Part shown: one piece after another, positions 26,755 through 34,770 of the stretch
How positions within the stretch are numbered: the stretch's first letter is position 1
Layout of the letters: the number at the start of each line of letters is the position of its first letter
Origin: an uncultured Acidobacteriia bacterium
GTDB taxonomy: Bacteria; Acidobacteriota; Terriglobia; Bryobacterales; Bryobacteraceae
DNA length: 64,000 nt
Direction of reading: 5' to 3'
Assembly (NCBI GenBank): GCA_903875575.1
Contig: CAIQWJ010000020.1
Location: 62,001-126,000, forward strand
Made by a program: the position numbers and the translations under genes
The notes under the pieces: model-generated
Seen by the model: the letters and a program-made list of their open reading frames with translations, nothing else
The model's database searches: none
Told to the model about the DNA's origin: nothing

Positions 26755-27455
26755 GGTTGCGGTTCGTAGCTGCGCTGATAGCATTGCTCGCAATTGCGGG
26801 TTGTCATCGCCCGGGTGCACCGGCAGCAATTGCGGCGATCGCATACGGGAACGCAATCGTGATGGTGTCTGGAGATCACCAGGCCGCACCTGCGGGTGCG
26901 ACGCTCGAGCAACCGCTGGTGGTTCAGGTCAACGATGCCGACGGGAACGGTTTGGCGGGGGCGAGGGTTGAGTTCCGAGGCTCAGGCGGTGCGTCGTTTT
27001 ACCCGGCAACCGGGCTTACCGGCAGTGACGGACAACTTGCAGTGAAGGTCCAACTGGGCAGCATGGCGGGGCGGAATTCGCTGCTTGCTATGAGCAGGGA
27101 CAAGACCGGGGGAAGGTTCGATTTGAACGGAGCGGCTACTGCGCTTGGTTACCAGCAGGTGCTCGGCCGGGAACTCGCGGAGCAGCACTGTGCTCGCTGC
27201 CACGATTCCCGCTCCACTGCCGAGCGTGTGTCGAATCACGACAACCTGGGCGTTACGCCGCATTCGCTTGACGACGGCCTGGCGACAAATTCACTGGGCA
27301 CCGCGGATCTGGTGGCAATCATTGCGCACGGTGGAGCAGCGATCGGACGTTCGCCGGAGATGCCGCCCTATTCCCCGACTCTTTCGGTGTCGGAGATTGA
27401 TGCGCTGGCCGCGTGGATACGGATTGTGGCTGTCCCGGCGTATGGGAAGCCATGA
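26751..27455 (+). CDS. Lipoprotein with Ig-like and mono-heme cytochrome c domains
   Basis: The 234-residue protein has a lipoprotein signal peptide with lipobox LAIAGC, a bacterial Ig-like (Big_1-type) domain at about 40-120, and a C-terminal class-I cytochrome c with CARCH near residue 146. The heme region lacks a clearly identified distal Met; MPPYSPTLS may serve. It begins within the preceding stop (ATGA), so it is the last gene of the locus and probably a periplasm-facing lipid-anchored carrier or extra cytochrome subunit. Confidence 0.87.
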   Translation: MRLRFVAALIALLAIAGCHRPGAPAAIAAIAYGNAIVMVSGDHQAAPAGATLEQPLVVQVNDADGNGLAGARVEFRGSGGASFYPATGLTGSDGQLAVKVQLGSMAGRNSLLAMSRDKTGGRFDLNGAATALGYQQVLGRELAEQHCARCHDSRSTAERVSNHDNLGVTPHSLDDGLATNSLGTADLVAIIAHGGAAIGRSPEMPPYSPTLSVSEIDALAAWIRIVAVPAYGKP

Positions 27456-27535
27456 AGTTGGGGTACTTTTCTGGAACCCTGCATGCATGAAATGACGTCA
27501 ATACTGTATGCTCTCCGTCGACTCATCAGACGACA

Positions 27536-27562
27536 ATGAGCGATAAGGACACAGCCGGTTGA
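27536..27562 (+). promoter_or_regulatory. Candidate leader peptide overlapping the aminotransferase start
   Basis: ATG at 27536 opens an 8-codon frame, MSDKDTAG, whose TGA at 27560-27562 overlaps the TTG start at 27559. AAGGA at 27545-27549 serves the TTG. A weak -10, TATGCT, lies at 27507-27512. Coupling between the two frames is possible but untested. Confidence 0.3.
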
Positions 27563-28917
27563 CAGACTCCGCCATTTCAGCGTTTCTTCAGGATTACACC
27601 GATCGCGTCAATCCCCAATGGGTGCGACTTCTTGATTTATTACAAATGAATTCGGAGTACACGCGTTGTGAAGGCGTGGAACTCACGACGAGTGATGGTC
27701 GCGTCATTTTGGACTATCTATCCGGCTATTGCGTCCACAACGCGGGGCACAATCATCCGGGGATCATCGAACAGCTACAGAAAGAACTCACGAGACGCGG
27801 TCCGGCGATGCTCCAGAGTCATGTGCCGGATCTGGCTGGCGAACTTGCAAAGCGGCTGTGCGACCTTGCGGGTGGCAAGATGGCGAAAGCGTTCTTCGCC
27901 TGTTCGGGTAGCGAAGGCGTAGAGAGCGCGATCAAGTTTTCACGCGCAGCGACAGGACGGGCTGGATTGCTCTATTGCGACGGGGCATTTCACGGGCTGA
28001 CCTGCGGCGCGCTTTCGCTGATGGGCGACGATTTCTGGCGTGGGAAGTTCGGCAATATGCTGGCGGATACAACCGCGATTCCGTTCAATGACCTCGCAGC
28101 GCTGGGGCGTCAGTTAGCCTCAAAGCAGATCGCCGCGTTCTTCGTGGAACCGATTCAATCGGAAGCCGGGATTCGCCTGCCGGATGCCGATTACCTGCGG
28201 GAAGCGCAGAAGCTTTGTGCGCGGTACGGAACGCTGTTCGTGCTGGATGAAGTCCAGACGGGGATGTACCGGACAGGCCGTATTCTGGCGGCGCACCACT
28301 ATGGTGTGGAGGCCGACATCGTGATCATGGCCAAGGCGCTGAGTGGCGGATTGATCCCGTGCAGCGCGGTGCTGATGTCGGACAAGGTTTACGAAGCGGT
28401 TTACGATTCGCTGAAGCGCTCGATTGTGCACACTTCGACGTTCAGTGAGAATTCCATGTCGATGCGGGCGGGCCTTGCCACGCTGGACGTGCTGGAGGGT
28501 GAGAATCTGGGCGAGCGGGCGCTCGTGATGGGAGAAGTGCTGCGCGAACGTCTGCGGGAGGCACTGGGCGGCTACGAGATGGTGCGGGAAGTTCGCGGCA
28601 TGGGCATGATGTCCGGGATTGAATTCCAGACGCCAAAATCGTTGACGCTGCGCGCGCCTTTTGAAGCGTTCCGGCATATTCACAGTGGCATGTTCGGGCA
28701 GATCATTGTCATGCGGCTCTACCGCGACCACAAACTTCTCACGCAGATCTGCGGTAACAACTTCATGGTGCTGAAAGTTGCGCCGCCCCTGGTGGTGACG
28801 GAGGAGCAACTGGATCGCTTTGTTGTTGCCATTCGCGAGGTGGTGGAGCTCATGCATCACTCGCCACAGTTCTGGACCGAAGCGCTGGGTCTTGCGCGAA
28901 GGGCCATGAACGTTTAA
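27559..28917 (+). CDS. Class III PLP-dependent aminotransferase
   Basis: A fold-type I, class III (omega) aminotransferase of 452 residues. Landmarks are GYCVHNAGHNHP, FACSGSEGVESAIKFSR, FFVEPIQSEAG, LDEVQTGMYRTG and the PLP Lys in IVIMAKALSGGLIP. The amino donor could be putrescine, ornithine, GABA or a similar amine; I cannot tell which. The start is TTG at 27559, supported by AAGGA 9 nt upstream. It is followed 2 nt later by an FAD oxidoreductase and then a YceI gene in one operon. Confidence 0.9.
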   Translation: MTDSAISAFLQDYTDRVNPQWVRLLDLLQMNSEYTRCEGVELTTSDGRVILDYLSGYCVHNAGHNHPGIIEQLQKELTRRGPAMLQSHVPDLAGELAKRLCDLAGGKMAKAFFACSGSEGVESAIKFSRAATGRAGLLYCDGAFHGLTCGALSLMGDDFWRGKFGNMLADTTAIPFNDLAALGRQLASKQIAAFFVEPIQSEAGIRLPDADYLREAQKLCARYGTLFVLDEVQTGMYRTGRILAAHHYGVEADIVIMAKALSGGLIPCSAVLMSDKVYEAVYDSLKRSIVHTSTFSENSMSMRAGLATLDVLEGENLGERALVMGEVLRERLREALGGYEMVREVRGMGMMSGIEFQTPKSLTLRAPFEAFRHIHSGMFGQIIVMRLYRDHKLLTQICGNNFMVLKVAPPLVVTEEQLDRFVVAIREVVELMHHSPQFWTEALGLARRAMNV

Positions 28918-28919
28918 TC

Positions 28920-29936
28920 ATGCCGAATATCGATGTATTCGTAATCGGCGGGGGGCCGGCCGGCCTGGCCGCAGCGATCGCCGCCCGCCGCAAGGGAATG
29001 AAGGTAGTGGTCGCCGACGGGGATCGTCCGCCCATCGACAAGCCGTGCGGCGAGGGCCTGATGCCGGATTCGCGCTCGCTGGCGGAGAAGCTTGGGGTGC
29101 ATCTGCCGGATAGCGTTGGGTACGGCTTTCGCGGCATTCGCTTTCACGGGAAGACACAGTCGGTGGCAGCGGACTTCTCTGGCGGTGTCGGAATCGGAGT
29201 GCGTCGGACCGTGCTGCATCTGGCACTGGTGGAAGCGGCAGAGCGGGCAGGCGTGGAGTTTCGCTGGGCTTCGCCGGTCAATAGCTTTGACAAAATCAAT
29301 GCCCGCTGGATTGTCGCGGCCGATGGATCGGGATCGCGGGCGCGCAAGTGGGCCGGTCTCGATGCGGTGAAATCGGCGTCACGGCGGTTTGCTTACCGCC
29401 AGCATTTCGCCGTGGCACCGTGGACAAACTACATGGAAATCTATTGGGGCGAGGGCTGTCAGGTCTATGTGACCCCGGTGGATGCGAACGAAGTCTGCGT
29501 GGCGCTGGTTTCGCGGCAACCGGGGCTGCGCCTGGACGAGGCGTTGCAGCTTCACTTCCCCGCCCTGCGGGTACGTCTGCCGCTGGGAACGGAGACTGCG
29601 CGGGAGCGCGGTGCGGTGACGGGCAATGTAAGTCTGCGGGCCGTTACGCGTGGAAATATAGCTTTGCTGGGGGATGCGTCAGGATCCGTGGACGCCATTG
29701 CGGGCGAGGGGATTTGTCTGAGTTTTCGCCAGGCGGAAGTCCTGGCGAAGGCGATGGCAGCGGGAGATCTTTCCATCTATGAACGCGCGCACCCGCGCCT
29801 GGCCTTTCGGCCGCAACTCATGGCGAAGACGATGCTGCAACTGGATCGGAACCAGTTGGTGCAGAGTTGGGCGATGAGCGCTCTGGCCGCGCGGCCCTGG
29901 ATATTCCGAAAACTGCTGGAGGTTCACGTCGCATGA
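28920..29936 (+). CDS. FAD-dependent oxidoreductase (geranylgeranyl reductase-like)
   Basis: The 338-residue protein starts with a dinucleotide fold, VFVIGGGPAGLAAAIAARRKG, and has KPCGEGLMPD and GNIALLGDASGSVDAIAGEGICLSFR (the second FAD-binding GD motif). This is the geranylgeranyl reductase/aromatic-ring hydroxylase/halogenase-like group. It is co-transcribed with the aminotransferase before it and overlaps the YceI gene by 4 nt. The substrate is unknown; products of similar genes near type III polyketide synthases modify lipids, but no synthase gene is present here. Confidence 0.82.
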   Translation: MPNIDVFVIGGGPAGLAAAIAARRKGMKVVVADGDRPPIDKPCGEGLMPDSRSLAEKLGVHLPDSVGYGFRGIRFHGKTQSVAADFSGGVGIGVRRTVLHLALVEAAERAGVEFRWASPVNSFDKINARWIVAADGSGSRARKWAGLDAVKSASRRFAYRQHFAVAPWTNYMEIYWGEGCQVYVTPVDANEVCVALVSRQPGLRLDEALQLHFPALRVRLPLGTETARERGAVTGNVSLRAVTRGNIALLGDASGSVDAIAGEGICLSFRQAEVLAKAMAAGDLSIYERAHPRLAFRPQLMAKTMLQLDRNQLVQSWAMSALAARPWIFRKLLEVHVA

Positions 29937-30514
29937 GAATCGGAAGTTTGTTATTGACGCTGCTGGCAGGGACATTTGTGTTTGCGGCGATGCCTGCTTT
30001 GGCGGCCGATTACAGCCTGGAGCTGAAGAAGGAGAACACGAAAGTTCAGTTCACATTGACTGATCCTCTGCATACCGTCCACGGGAGTTTTGGCCTCAGG
30101 AGTGGCAACATCAGCTTCAATACCGATACGGGCAAGGCGTCGGGACAAGTGGTGGTGGACGTGGCCAGCGGCAACAGCGGGAGCGACGCCCGCGATTCGC
30201 GCATGCATGCGAATGTGCTGGAGTCAAAAAAGTATCCGGACGCGACATTCGTGCCGGATCGCCTGGATGGGCAGGTGGCGGTACAGGGCAACTCGACAGT
30301 GAAGGTACACGGGACGTTCACGATTCACGGCGCACCGCACGAGTTGACCATGGACGTGCAGACTGCCGGCAGTGGGGATCAACTTCACGCGACGATGACC
30401 TTTGACCTTCCCTATGTGGCCTGGGGCATGAAGGATCCGAGCAACTTCATTCTCAAAGTTGGCAAGGTGGTGCAGATGTCGATCGACACCACGGGCACCC
30501 TGCAGAAGCGCTGA
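29933..30514 (+). CDS. Secreted YceI-family protein
   Basis: A 193-residue protein with a signal peptide (ending ALAAD) and a YceI lipocalin-like beta-barrel, recognisable from FTLTDPLHTVHGSFGLRSGNI, DARDSRMHANVLESKKYPDATF and VHGTFTIHGAPHEL. YceI proteins bind isoprenoid or long-chain lipids in the periplasm. It starts in the stop of the FAD oxidoreductase (ATGA) and so probably handles the same lipid substrate or product; this is inference from context. Confidence 0.9.
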   Translation: MRIGSLLLTLLAGTFVFAAMPALAADYSLELKKENTKVQFTLTDPLHTVHGSFGLRSGNISFNTDTGKASGQVVVDVASGNSGSDARDSRMHANVLESKKYPDATFVPDRLDGQVAVQGNSTVKVHGTFTIHGAPHELTMDVQTAGSGDQLHATMTFDLPYVAWGMKDPSNFILKVGKVVQMSIDTTGTLQKR

Positions 30515-30522
30515 CCAGCCGG

Positions 30523-30528
30523 TAAAAT
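30523..30528 (+). promoter_or_regulatory. -10-like box before the ROK kinase gene
   Basis: TAAAAT ends 10 nt upstream of the ATG at 30539. No Shine-Dalgarno sequence lies in between and no -35 was recognised. Confidence 0.4.
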
Positions 30529-30538
30529 CGGCTGAACT

Positions 30539-31411
30539 ATGGGAAGTGTGTTTGCGGCGATTGAGGCTGGGGGTACGAAGTTTGTCTGCGGGATTGGGAC
30601 CGGGCCGGACGATCTGGAGACGATCCAGATTCCAACCGGAGAACCTCAGGTGACCCTTGACGCGGTGATCCACTTCTTCCGAAACTCAAAACGCAGGCCG
30701 GATGCGGTTGGCATTGGGTCGTTCGGTCCAATCTGCACCGACCGGAGTTCCACGCTCTGGGGCTATATCACTTCCACTCCCAAAGCTGGCTGGCGGGATT
30801 GCGACCTTGCTGGACCTCTTGGCGCAGCGCTTGGCGTGCCCGTTGGCTTTGATACCGACGTGAATGCCGCGGCGCTGGGAGAAGCCGAGTGGGGCGCTGC
30901 ACGCGACGTGAAGGATTTCCTCTATCTCACTGTTGGTACGGGGATTGGCGGAGGCGCGGTGGCATCCGGGAAGCTCATCCACGGGATGTCGCACCCGGAG
31001 ATGGGGCACATACGGGTACCGCACGATATCCTGACCGACCCATTTCCTGGTTGCTGTCCATTTCATGGAGACTGCCTGGAGGGACTGGCTTCCGGGACGG
31101 CGATGCGGGCTCGATGGGGCGTAGCGGGAGATCAGTTGCCACCGGAACATCCCGCGTGGGCGTTGGAGGCCCGTTATCTGGCGCTGGCGGTGGTGAACTT
31201 CGGGCTGACGCTCTCCACGAGGCGTGTGATTTTGGGCGGAGGCGTCATGCACCAGGCGCATTTGCTGCCAATTGTCCGGCAAGAGGTAGAGCGATTGCTG
31301 AACGGTTACGTAGAACCGCCGGAGCTTGTGGCTCCGGCGCTGGGGGATATGGCGGGGGTTTGCGGTGCTTTGGTACTCGCCCGGCGGGCACTAAATTACG
31401 AAGCGGTGTAG
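30539..31411 (+). CDS. ROK-family sugar kinase (fructokinase-like)
   Basis: A 290-residue ROK protein starting with FAAIEAGGTKF (phosphate-1) and with GFDTDVNAAALGEAEWGAA, YLTVGTGIGGGAV and a zinc-type segment HPEMGHIRVP...GCCPFHGDCLEGLASG with His/Cys ligands. This matches the GmuE/YdhR fructokinase group, which phosphorylates fructose or related hexoses. There is no DNA-binding domain, so it is an enzyme rather than a repressor. Its last 16 nt overlap the convergent secreted gene. Confidence 0.87.
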   Translation: MGSVFAAIEAGGTKFVCGIGTGPDDLETIQIPTGEPQVTLDAVIHFFRNSKRRPDAVGIGSFGPICTDRSSTLWGYITSTPKAGWRDCDLAGPLGAALGVPVGFDTDVNAAALGEAEWGAARDVKDFLYLTVGTGIGGGAVASGKLIHGMSHPEMGHIRVPHDILTDPFPGCCPFHGDCLEGLASGTAMRARWGVAGDQLPPEHPAWALEARYLALAVVNFGLTLSTRRVILGGGVMHQAHLLPIVRQEVERLLNGYVEPPELVAPALGDMAGVCGALVLARRALNYEAV

Positions 31412-31896
31412 CCCTGCACGTAAATCGTCTTGACGCCGTTGACCGTGGTGGTCAGGCCGGTCACGGTGATGACCTTCGCGAAGTTGTCGGCAGCGGCCTT
31501 GCGGAAAGTTGTTTTGCCGTCGCGGCGGAGATCGTGCTCTTCGGCGATCGCGAGGTAGATCTGGCCGGTCTTCGTCAGCAGGCCGATCGATTCACCGGCG
31601 GCGATGCACTTGGTGCCGCAGGGCGAGTGTGCCGCGCCGTGCTTGCCCAACTGGAGATAGCAGGAGAGATCAATCACTTCGCCAACGATTGTGGCAGGCT
31701 TGCCAGTCAGCGGCGTCTTGGCGACACCCGCGGCAACGGTGGTATCAGTCCAGGCACCTGCCTTGCCGAGATTGGCCGCGGACACCCAGCCTCCGGTCGG
31801 TTCCATGGTGGGCTGGAGCAGTTCGTCCTGCTGCGCCACGACGATTCCTGCGGCGAAGGCCGCGACGATGAAAGTGAGTGCGATTTTGTGCGACAT
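31396..31896 (-). CDS. Small secreted protein with Cys/His motif, function unknown
   Basis: A 166-residue protein with a clean signal peptide (ending GIVVAQQ). The middle holds DLSCYLQLGKHGAAHSPCGTKCIAAG, a compact cluster of three Cys and two His that could bind a metal or cofactor, followed by LLTKTGQIYLAI and a beta-rich end. I do not know its function. It converges on the ROK kinase gene and overlaps its 3' end by 16 nt. It has a TAGAAT box about 21 nt before the ATG. Confidence 0.7.
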   Translation of the reverse strand: MSHKIALTFIVAAFAAGIVVAQQDELLQPTMEPTGGWVSAANLGKAGAWTDTTVAAGVAKTPLTGKPATIVGEVIDLSCYLQLGKHGAAHSPCGTKCIAAGESIGLLTKTGQIYLAIAEEHDLRRDGKTTFRKAAADNFAKVITVTGLTTTVNGVKTIYVQGYTAS

Positions 31897-31996
31897 GAAA
31901 TTTGGACCCTCGAAGAGATTCTACCAGCAACGCACGGACCAGTTGTGTGCGGGGACGAGGCTTCCCGGGTGAAACATAATCGAGGTAAAATGTTGT

Positions 31997-32104
31997 TGTG
32001 GATAATCGGCTGTTCGCTGTGAGGATTTCGACCGTTGACGCGCGTGGCGACCGCGCTGCTATTGACGCGCGCGAAAAAGAAGAAATCCACAAAACTCTTC
32101 CACA
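31997..32104. promoter_or_regulatory. DnaA-box cluster upstream of dnaB
   Basis: TGTGGATAA at 31997-32005 is the exact complement of the consensus DnaA box TTATCCACA. Two weaker 9-mers, AAATCCACA (32083-32091) and TCTTCCACA (32096-32104), match 7 of 9 and point the other way. The stretch is A-rich in part. It may be DnaA control of dnaB or an incidental site; origin activity is not supported by other features here. Confidence 0.45.
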
Positions 32105-32116
32105 GAGAAGACGGCT

Positions 32117-33508
32117 ATGCTGAATTCCGGCCCCATGTCGTCGTCCCTGAGTATCGCCTCCGAAAAAGGTCTTCCCGCCAATATAGACGCCGAGAAATTC
32201 ATCCTCGGCTCGCTGTTGCTGGACGACGCCCGTTTTATCGAAATCGCAGGTGTGCTGCGGGACGAGGATTTCGCGCTGGAGAAGCATCGTCGCATCTTCC
32301 AGCGGATGTCCGAACTGCACGAACGCGGCGAGAAGATCGATCGCGTCACGGTAGCCAACGAACTGCTGCGGCGGAACGAACTGGAGTCGATCGACGGGCT
32401 GAGCTACCTGGTTTCACTGGACGATGGCCTGCCCCAGATTTCCAATCTGGACAGCTACGTTCGCATTATTCGGGACAAGGCGACGTTGCGGCGCATCGCA
32501 ATGGCCTCGCAGCACCTGATGAATCGGGCGCTGCTGGCGGAGGAAGACCCCGCCACCATCCTGGCCGGTGCCGAAGAGACCCTGCTGCGGCTGGGCGAGG
32601 CGCGTGGCGAGAAGGGCCTGATGACCCCGCTGGAGGTCATTCAGGCGTATGAAGGCGGCCTGAACGCGTTTCTGGACCCCAGCAAGCGCATCAAGGGCAT
32701 CAGCACCGGTTTTACGAAGCTGGATGAAATGACGAGCGGCCTGCACGGCGGCGAACTGTTCATTCTGGCGGCCCGCCCCTCCATGGGTAAGACAGCGCTG
32801 GCGCTGAACATGGCCTGGTACGTGGCGTCAAAGCTGTTCGCTCCGGTTGCAATTTTCTCGCTCGAAATGTCGCAGGAGTCCCTGCTGACTCGTATGTTGT
32901 GCGCCGCTGCACGTGTGGACAGCCAGCGGTTTCGCGCTGGTTATCTGAACGAAGGCGAGCGCCAGAAACTTCGCGCCGCGGCCAGCCAGATGGTGGAAGC
33001 CCCAATTTATATCGACGATACCGCCGGTGCCAACCTGATGGACATGCATGCCAAGCTGCGGAAGCTGAAGCAGCAGCAGGGCAGCATCGGGATGGTGGTG
33101 GTCGACTACCTGCAGCTGATGAGTATTCGCGGGCGAACGGAGAATCGCAATCAGGAAGTCAGTCAGCTCTCGCGAGGCATGAAGCTGATGGCGAAGGAGC
33201 TGGATTGTCCATTTCTGGTGCTTTCACAGCTGAGCCGCGCGACGGAAACCCGCCAGGGCGACCACAGGCCGCAGTTGAGCGATCTTCGCGAATCGGGTTC
33301 CATCGAGCAGGATGCCGATCTGGTGGGCTTCATCTTCCGGCCGGAAGTTTACCAGCGGGATCGCGAAGATCTGAAGGGACTCGCCGAACTGATCCTGGCC
33401 AAGCAGCGTAACGGACCCATCGGCAAGATCGACCTCGTGTTCCTGCACTCGCAGACACGGTTTGAGAACCGTGCGGAAGATCTGGGCGATGTTCCGTCGG
33501 AAGAATAA
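32117..33508 (+). CDS. dnaB: Replicative DNA helicase
   Basis: DnaB unwinds the parental strands at the replication fork as a hexamer. The 463-residue protein has the N-terminal helical collar (about 20-125) and a RecA-type C-terminal domain with Walker A in ARPSMGKT (219-226), Walker B in VVVDYLQLM (about 330), and the SQLSRATETR and LSDLRESGSIEQDADLV motifs. It has a long, unusual leader with DnaA-box-like sites. The ATG at 32117 has only a weak ribosome site; ATG 32135 is possible. Confidence 0.96.
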   Translation: MLNSGPMSSSLSIASEKGLPANIDAEKFILGSLLLDDARFIEIAGVLRDEDFALEKHRRIFQRMSELHERGEKIDRVTVANELLRRNELESIDGLSYLVSLDDGLPQISNLDSYVRIIRDKATLRRIAMASQHLMNRALLAEEDPATILAGAEETLLRLGEARGEKGLMTPLEVIQAYEGGLNAFLDPSKRIKGISTGFTKLDEMTSGLHGGELFILAARPSMGKTALALNMAWYVASKLFAPVAIFSLEMSQESLLTRMLCAAARVDSQRFRAGYLNEGERQKLRAAASQMVEAPIYIDDTAGANLMDMHAKLRKLKQQQGSIGMVVVDYLQLMSIRGRTENRNQEVSQLSRGMKLMAKELDCPFLVLSQLSRATETRQGDHRPQLSDLRESGSIEQDADLVGFIFRPEVYQRDREDLKGLAELILAKQRNGPIGKIDLVFLHSQTRFENRAEDLGDVPSEE

Positions 33509-33527
33509 TTTCCTGCGCAAACCACGA

Positions 33528-33533
33528 TAGAAT
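33528..33533 (+). promoter_or_regulatory. -10-like box before the VWFA gene at 33542
   Basis: TAGAAT lies 8 nt before the ATG at 33542, with no Shine-Dalgarno sequence in between. It sits 19 nt after the dnaB stop. Confidence 0.4.
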
Positions 33534-33541
33534 AGATTCTT

Positions 33542-34507
33542 ATGCGTTCTTTTCTGTCGCGTGTTCCCCGGCCTGCGATATTGTGGCCTGTTACGTTTGG
33601 CGTCGCTCTTTGCCTGGGTTTTGGACTCTGGGCACAGAAAGCGCCCGCACCGGCTGCTGAGAACCCAGCTGATGCGAAATTTAGCGCCAGCGCGGATCTG
33701 GTGAACGTCCTCTTCACCGTCAGCGACAAGAAAGGCCGCTTTGTCACGGACCTGGCGCAGAGCGACTTCGACGTTCTCGAAAACAAGAAGCCGCAATTCA
33801 TCAAGCAGTTCACGGCGGAGACGGATCTGCCGTTGCGGCTCGCGCTGTTGGTGGATACGAGCAACAGTATCCGGGACAAGTTTCGTTTCGAGCAGCAGGC
33901 GGCTATTCGTTTCATGCGCGACGTGATGCGGCCCCGGGAAGACCGCATGATGCTGATCGCTTTCGACACGCAGCCGCAACTGGTATCGGATCTGTCGGGC
34001 GATATGACGGCCCTCGAAAAGGGCATCAACAATATGCGTCCAGGCGGCGGGACTTCGCTTTACGATGCGATTTGTTATGCATCGAAAGAGAAACTGATGG
34101 TGGATCAACCGCGCGAGAAGTTTCGTCGCGCCATGATTCTGATCAGCGACGGCGACGACACGCAGAGTCACTTCACGCGCGATCAGGCGCTCGAAATGGC
34201 GCAAAAAGCAGACACCGTGATTTACGCGATTTCAACGAATACGACGCGCTCGGAGCAGGAAGGCGACCTGGTGCTGAAGTATCTGACGGAAGAGACCGGC
34301 GGCCAGGCCTTCTTCCCATTTAAGGTGGAAGACCTGGACCAATCGTTTGAGAATATCGCCAACGAACTGCGACACCAATACAATCTCTTTTACCGCCCGG
34401 ATCCTTTGAGGAACGATGGCCTGTATCACCCGATTTCAGTGCGGGTGAAAACGCGGAAAGATCTGGTAGTGCGGGCTCGCAAAGGCTACTACGCGAACGT
34501 GCAGTAG
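33542..34507 (+). CDS. VWFA-related secreted protein (acidobacterial type)
   Basis: The 321-residue protein has a signal/anchor segment (about 14-35, ending LWAQ) and a von Willebrand A-like domain. The first strand of the fold reads NVLFTVSDKKGRFVTDLAQSDFDVLENKK, the acidobacterial-type N-module, followed by the metal site in DTSNS and later FDTQPQLVSDL. Such proteins are numerous in Acidobacteriota and of unknown role. It is shorter than its relatives at 41997 and 48761, ending soon after the VWA domain. Confidence 0.88.
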   Translation: MRSFLSRVPRPAILWPVTFGVALCLGFGLWAQKAPAPAAENPADAKFSASADLVNVLFTVSDKKGRFVTDLAQSDFDVLENKKPQFIKQFTAETDLPLRLALLVDTSNSIRDKFRFEQQAAIRFMRDVMRPREDRMMLIAFDTQPQLVSDLSGDMTALEKGINNMRPGGGTSLYDAICYASKEKLMVDQPREKFRRAMILISDGDDTQSHFTRDQALEMAQKADTVIYAISTNTTRSEQEGDLVLKYLTEETGGQAFFPFKVEDLDQSFENIANELRHQYNLFYRPDPLRNDGLYHPISVRVKTRKDLVVRARKGYYANVQ

Positions 34508-34516
34508 CGCAGACGC

Positions 34517-34747
34517 CTAAGCCTTGGGTGCCGGGACTGGCAGATCGCGCGCCACTACCGTGTCGGCGAAGCCATTGCGATGGGAACCATCGCAGAACGG
34601 CTTGTTCTGCGACAGGCCGCAGCGGCAGAGGCCGATGGCTTTGCGTCCGCCCAGGCCGAAAGCCTGACCCTGCGGATCGCAGATTTCAAAATCGCCTTCA
34701 ATCTTAATGGAACCGTTGTTGTTGATCGTAATCTTTGTTTCGGGCAT
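34517..34747 (-). CDS. CDGSH iron-sulfur domain protein
   Basis: A 76-residue cytoplasmic protein with the CDGSH motif: CRCGLSQNKPFCDGSH supplies three Cys and one His that bind a [2Fe-2S] cluster (mitoNEET-type). The role is redox or cluster transfer. A TAGGAT box ends 9 nt before the ATG, suggesting a short or absent leader. It is convergent with the VWFA gene on the plus strand. Confidence 0.9.
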   Translation of the reverse strand: MPETKITINNNGSIKIEGDFEICDPQGQAFGLGGRKAIGLCRCGLSQNKPFCDGSHRNGFADTVVARDLPVPAPKA

Positions 34748-34756
34748 GAAGTCACG

Positions 34757-34762
34757 ATCCTA
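34757..34762 (-). promoter_or_regulatory. -10-like box of the CDGSH gene
   Basis: TAGGAT on the minus strand is 9 nt before the ATG at 34747. No -35 was recognised. Confidence 0.35.
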
Positions 34763-34770
34763 GCACGGCG

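Noticed and set aside
31997-32116. Chromosomal origin (oriC) proposal
   Set aside because: Only one perfect DnaA box is present, without AT-rich unwinding repeats, dnaA or dnaN neighbours; control of dnaB is the safer reading.
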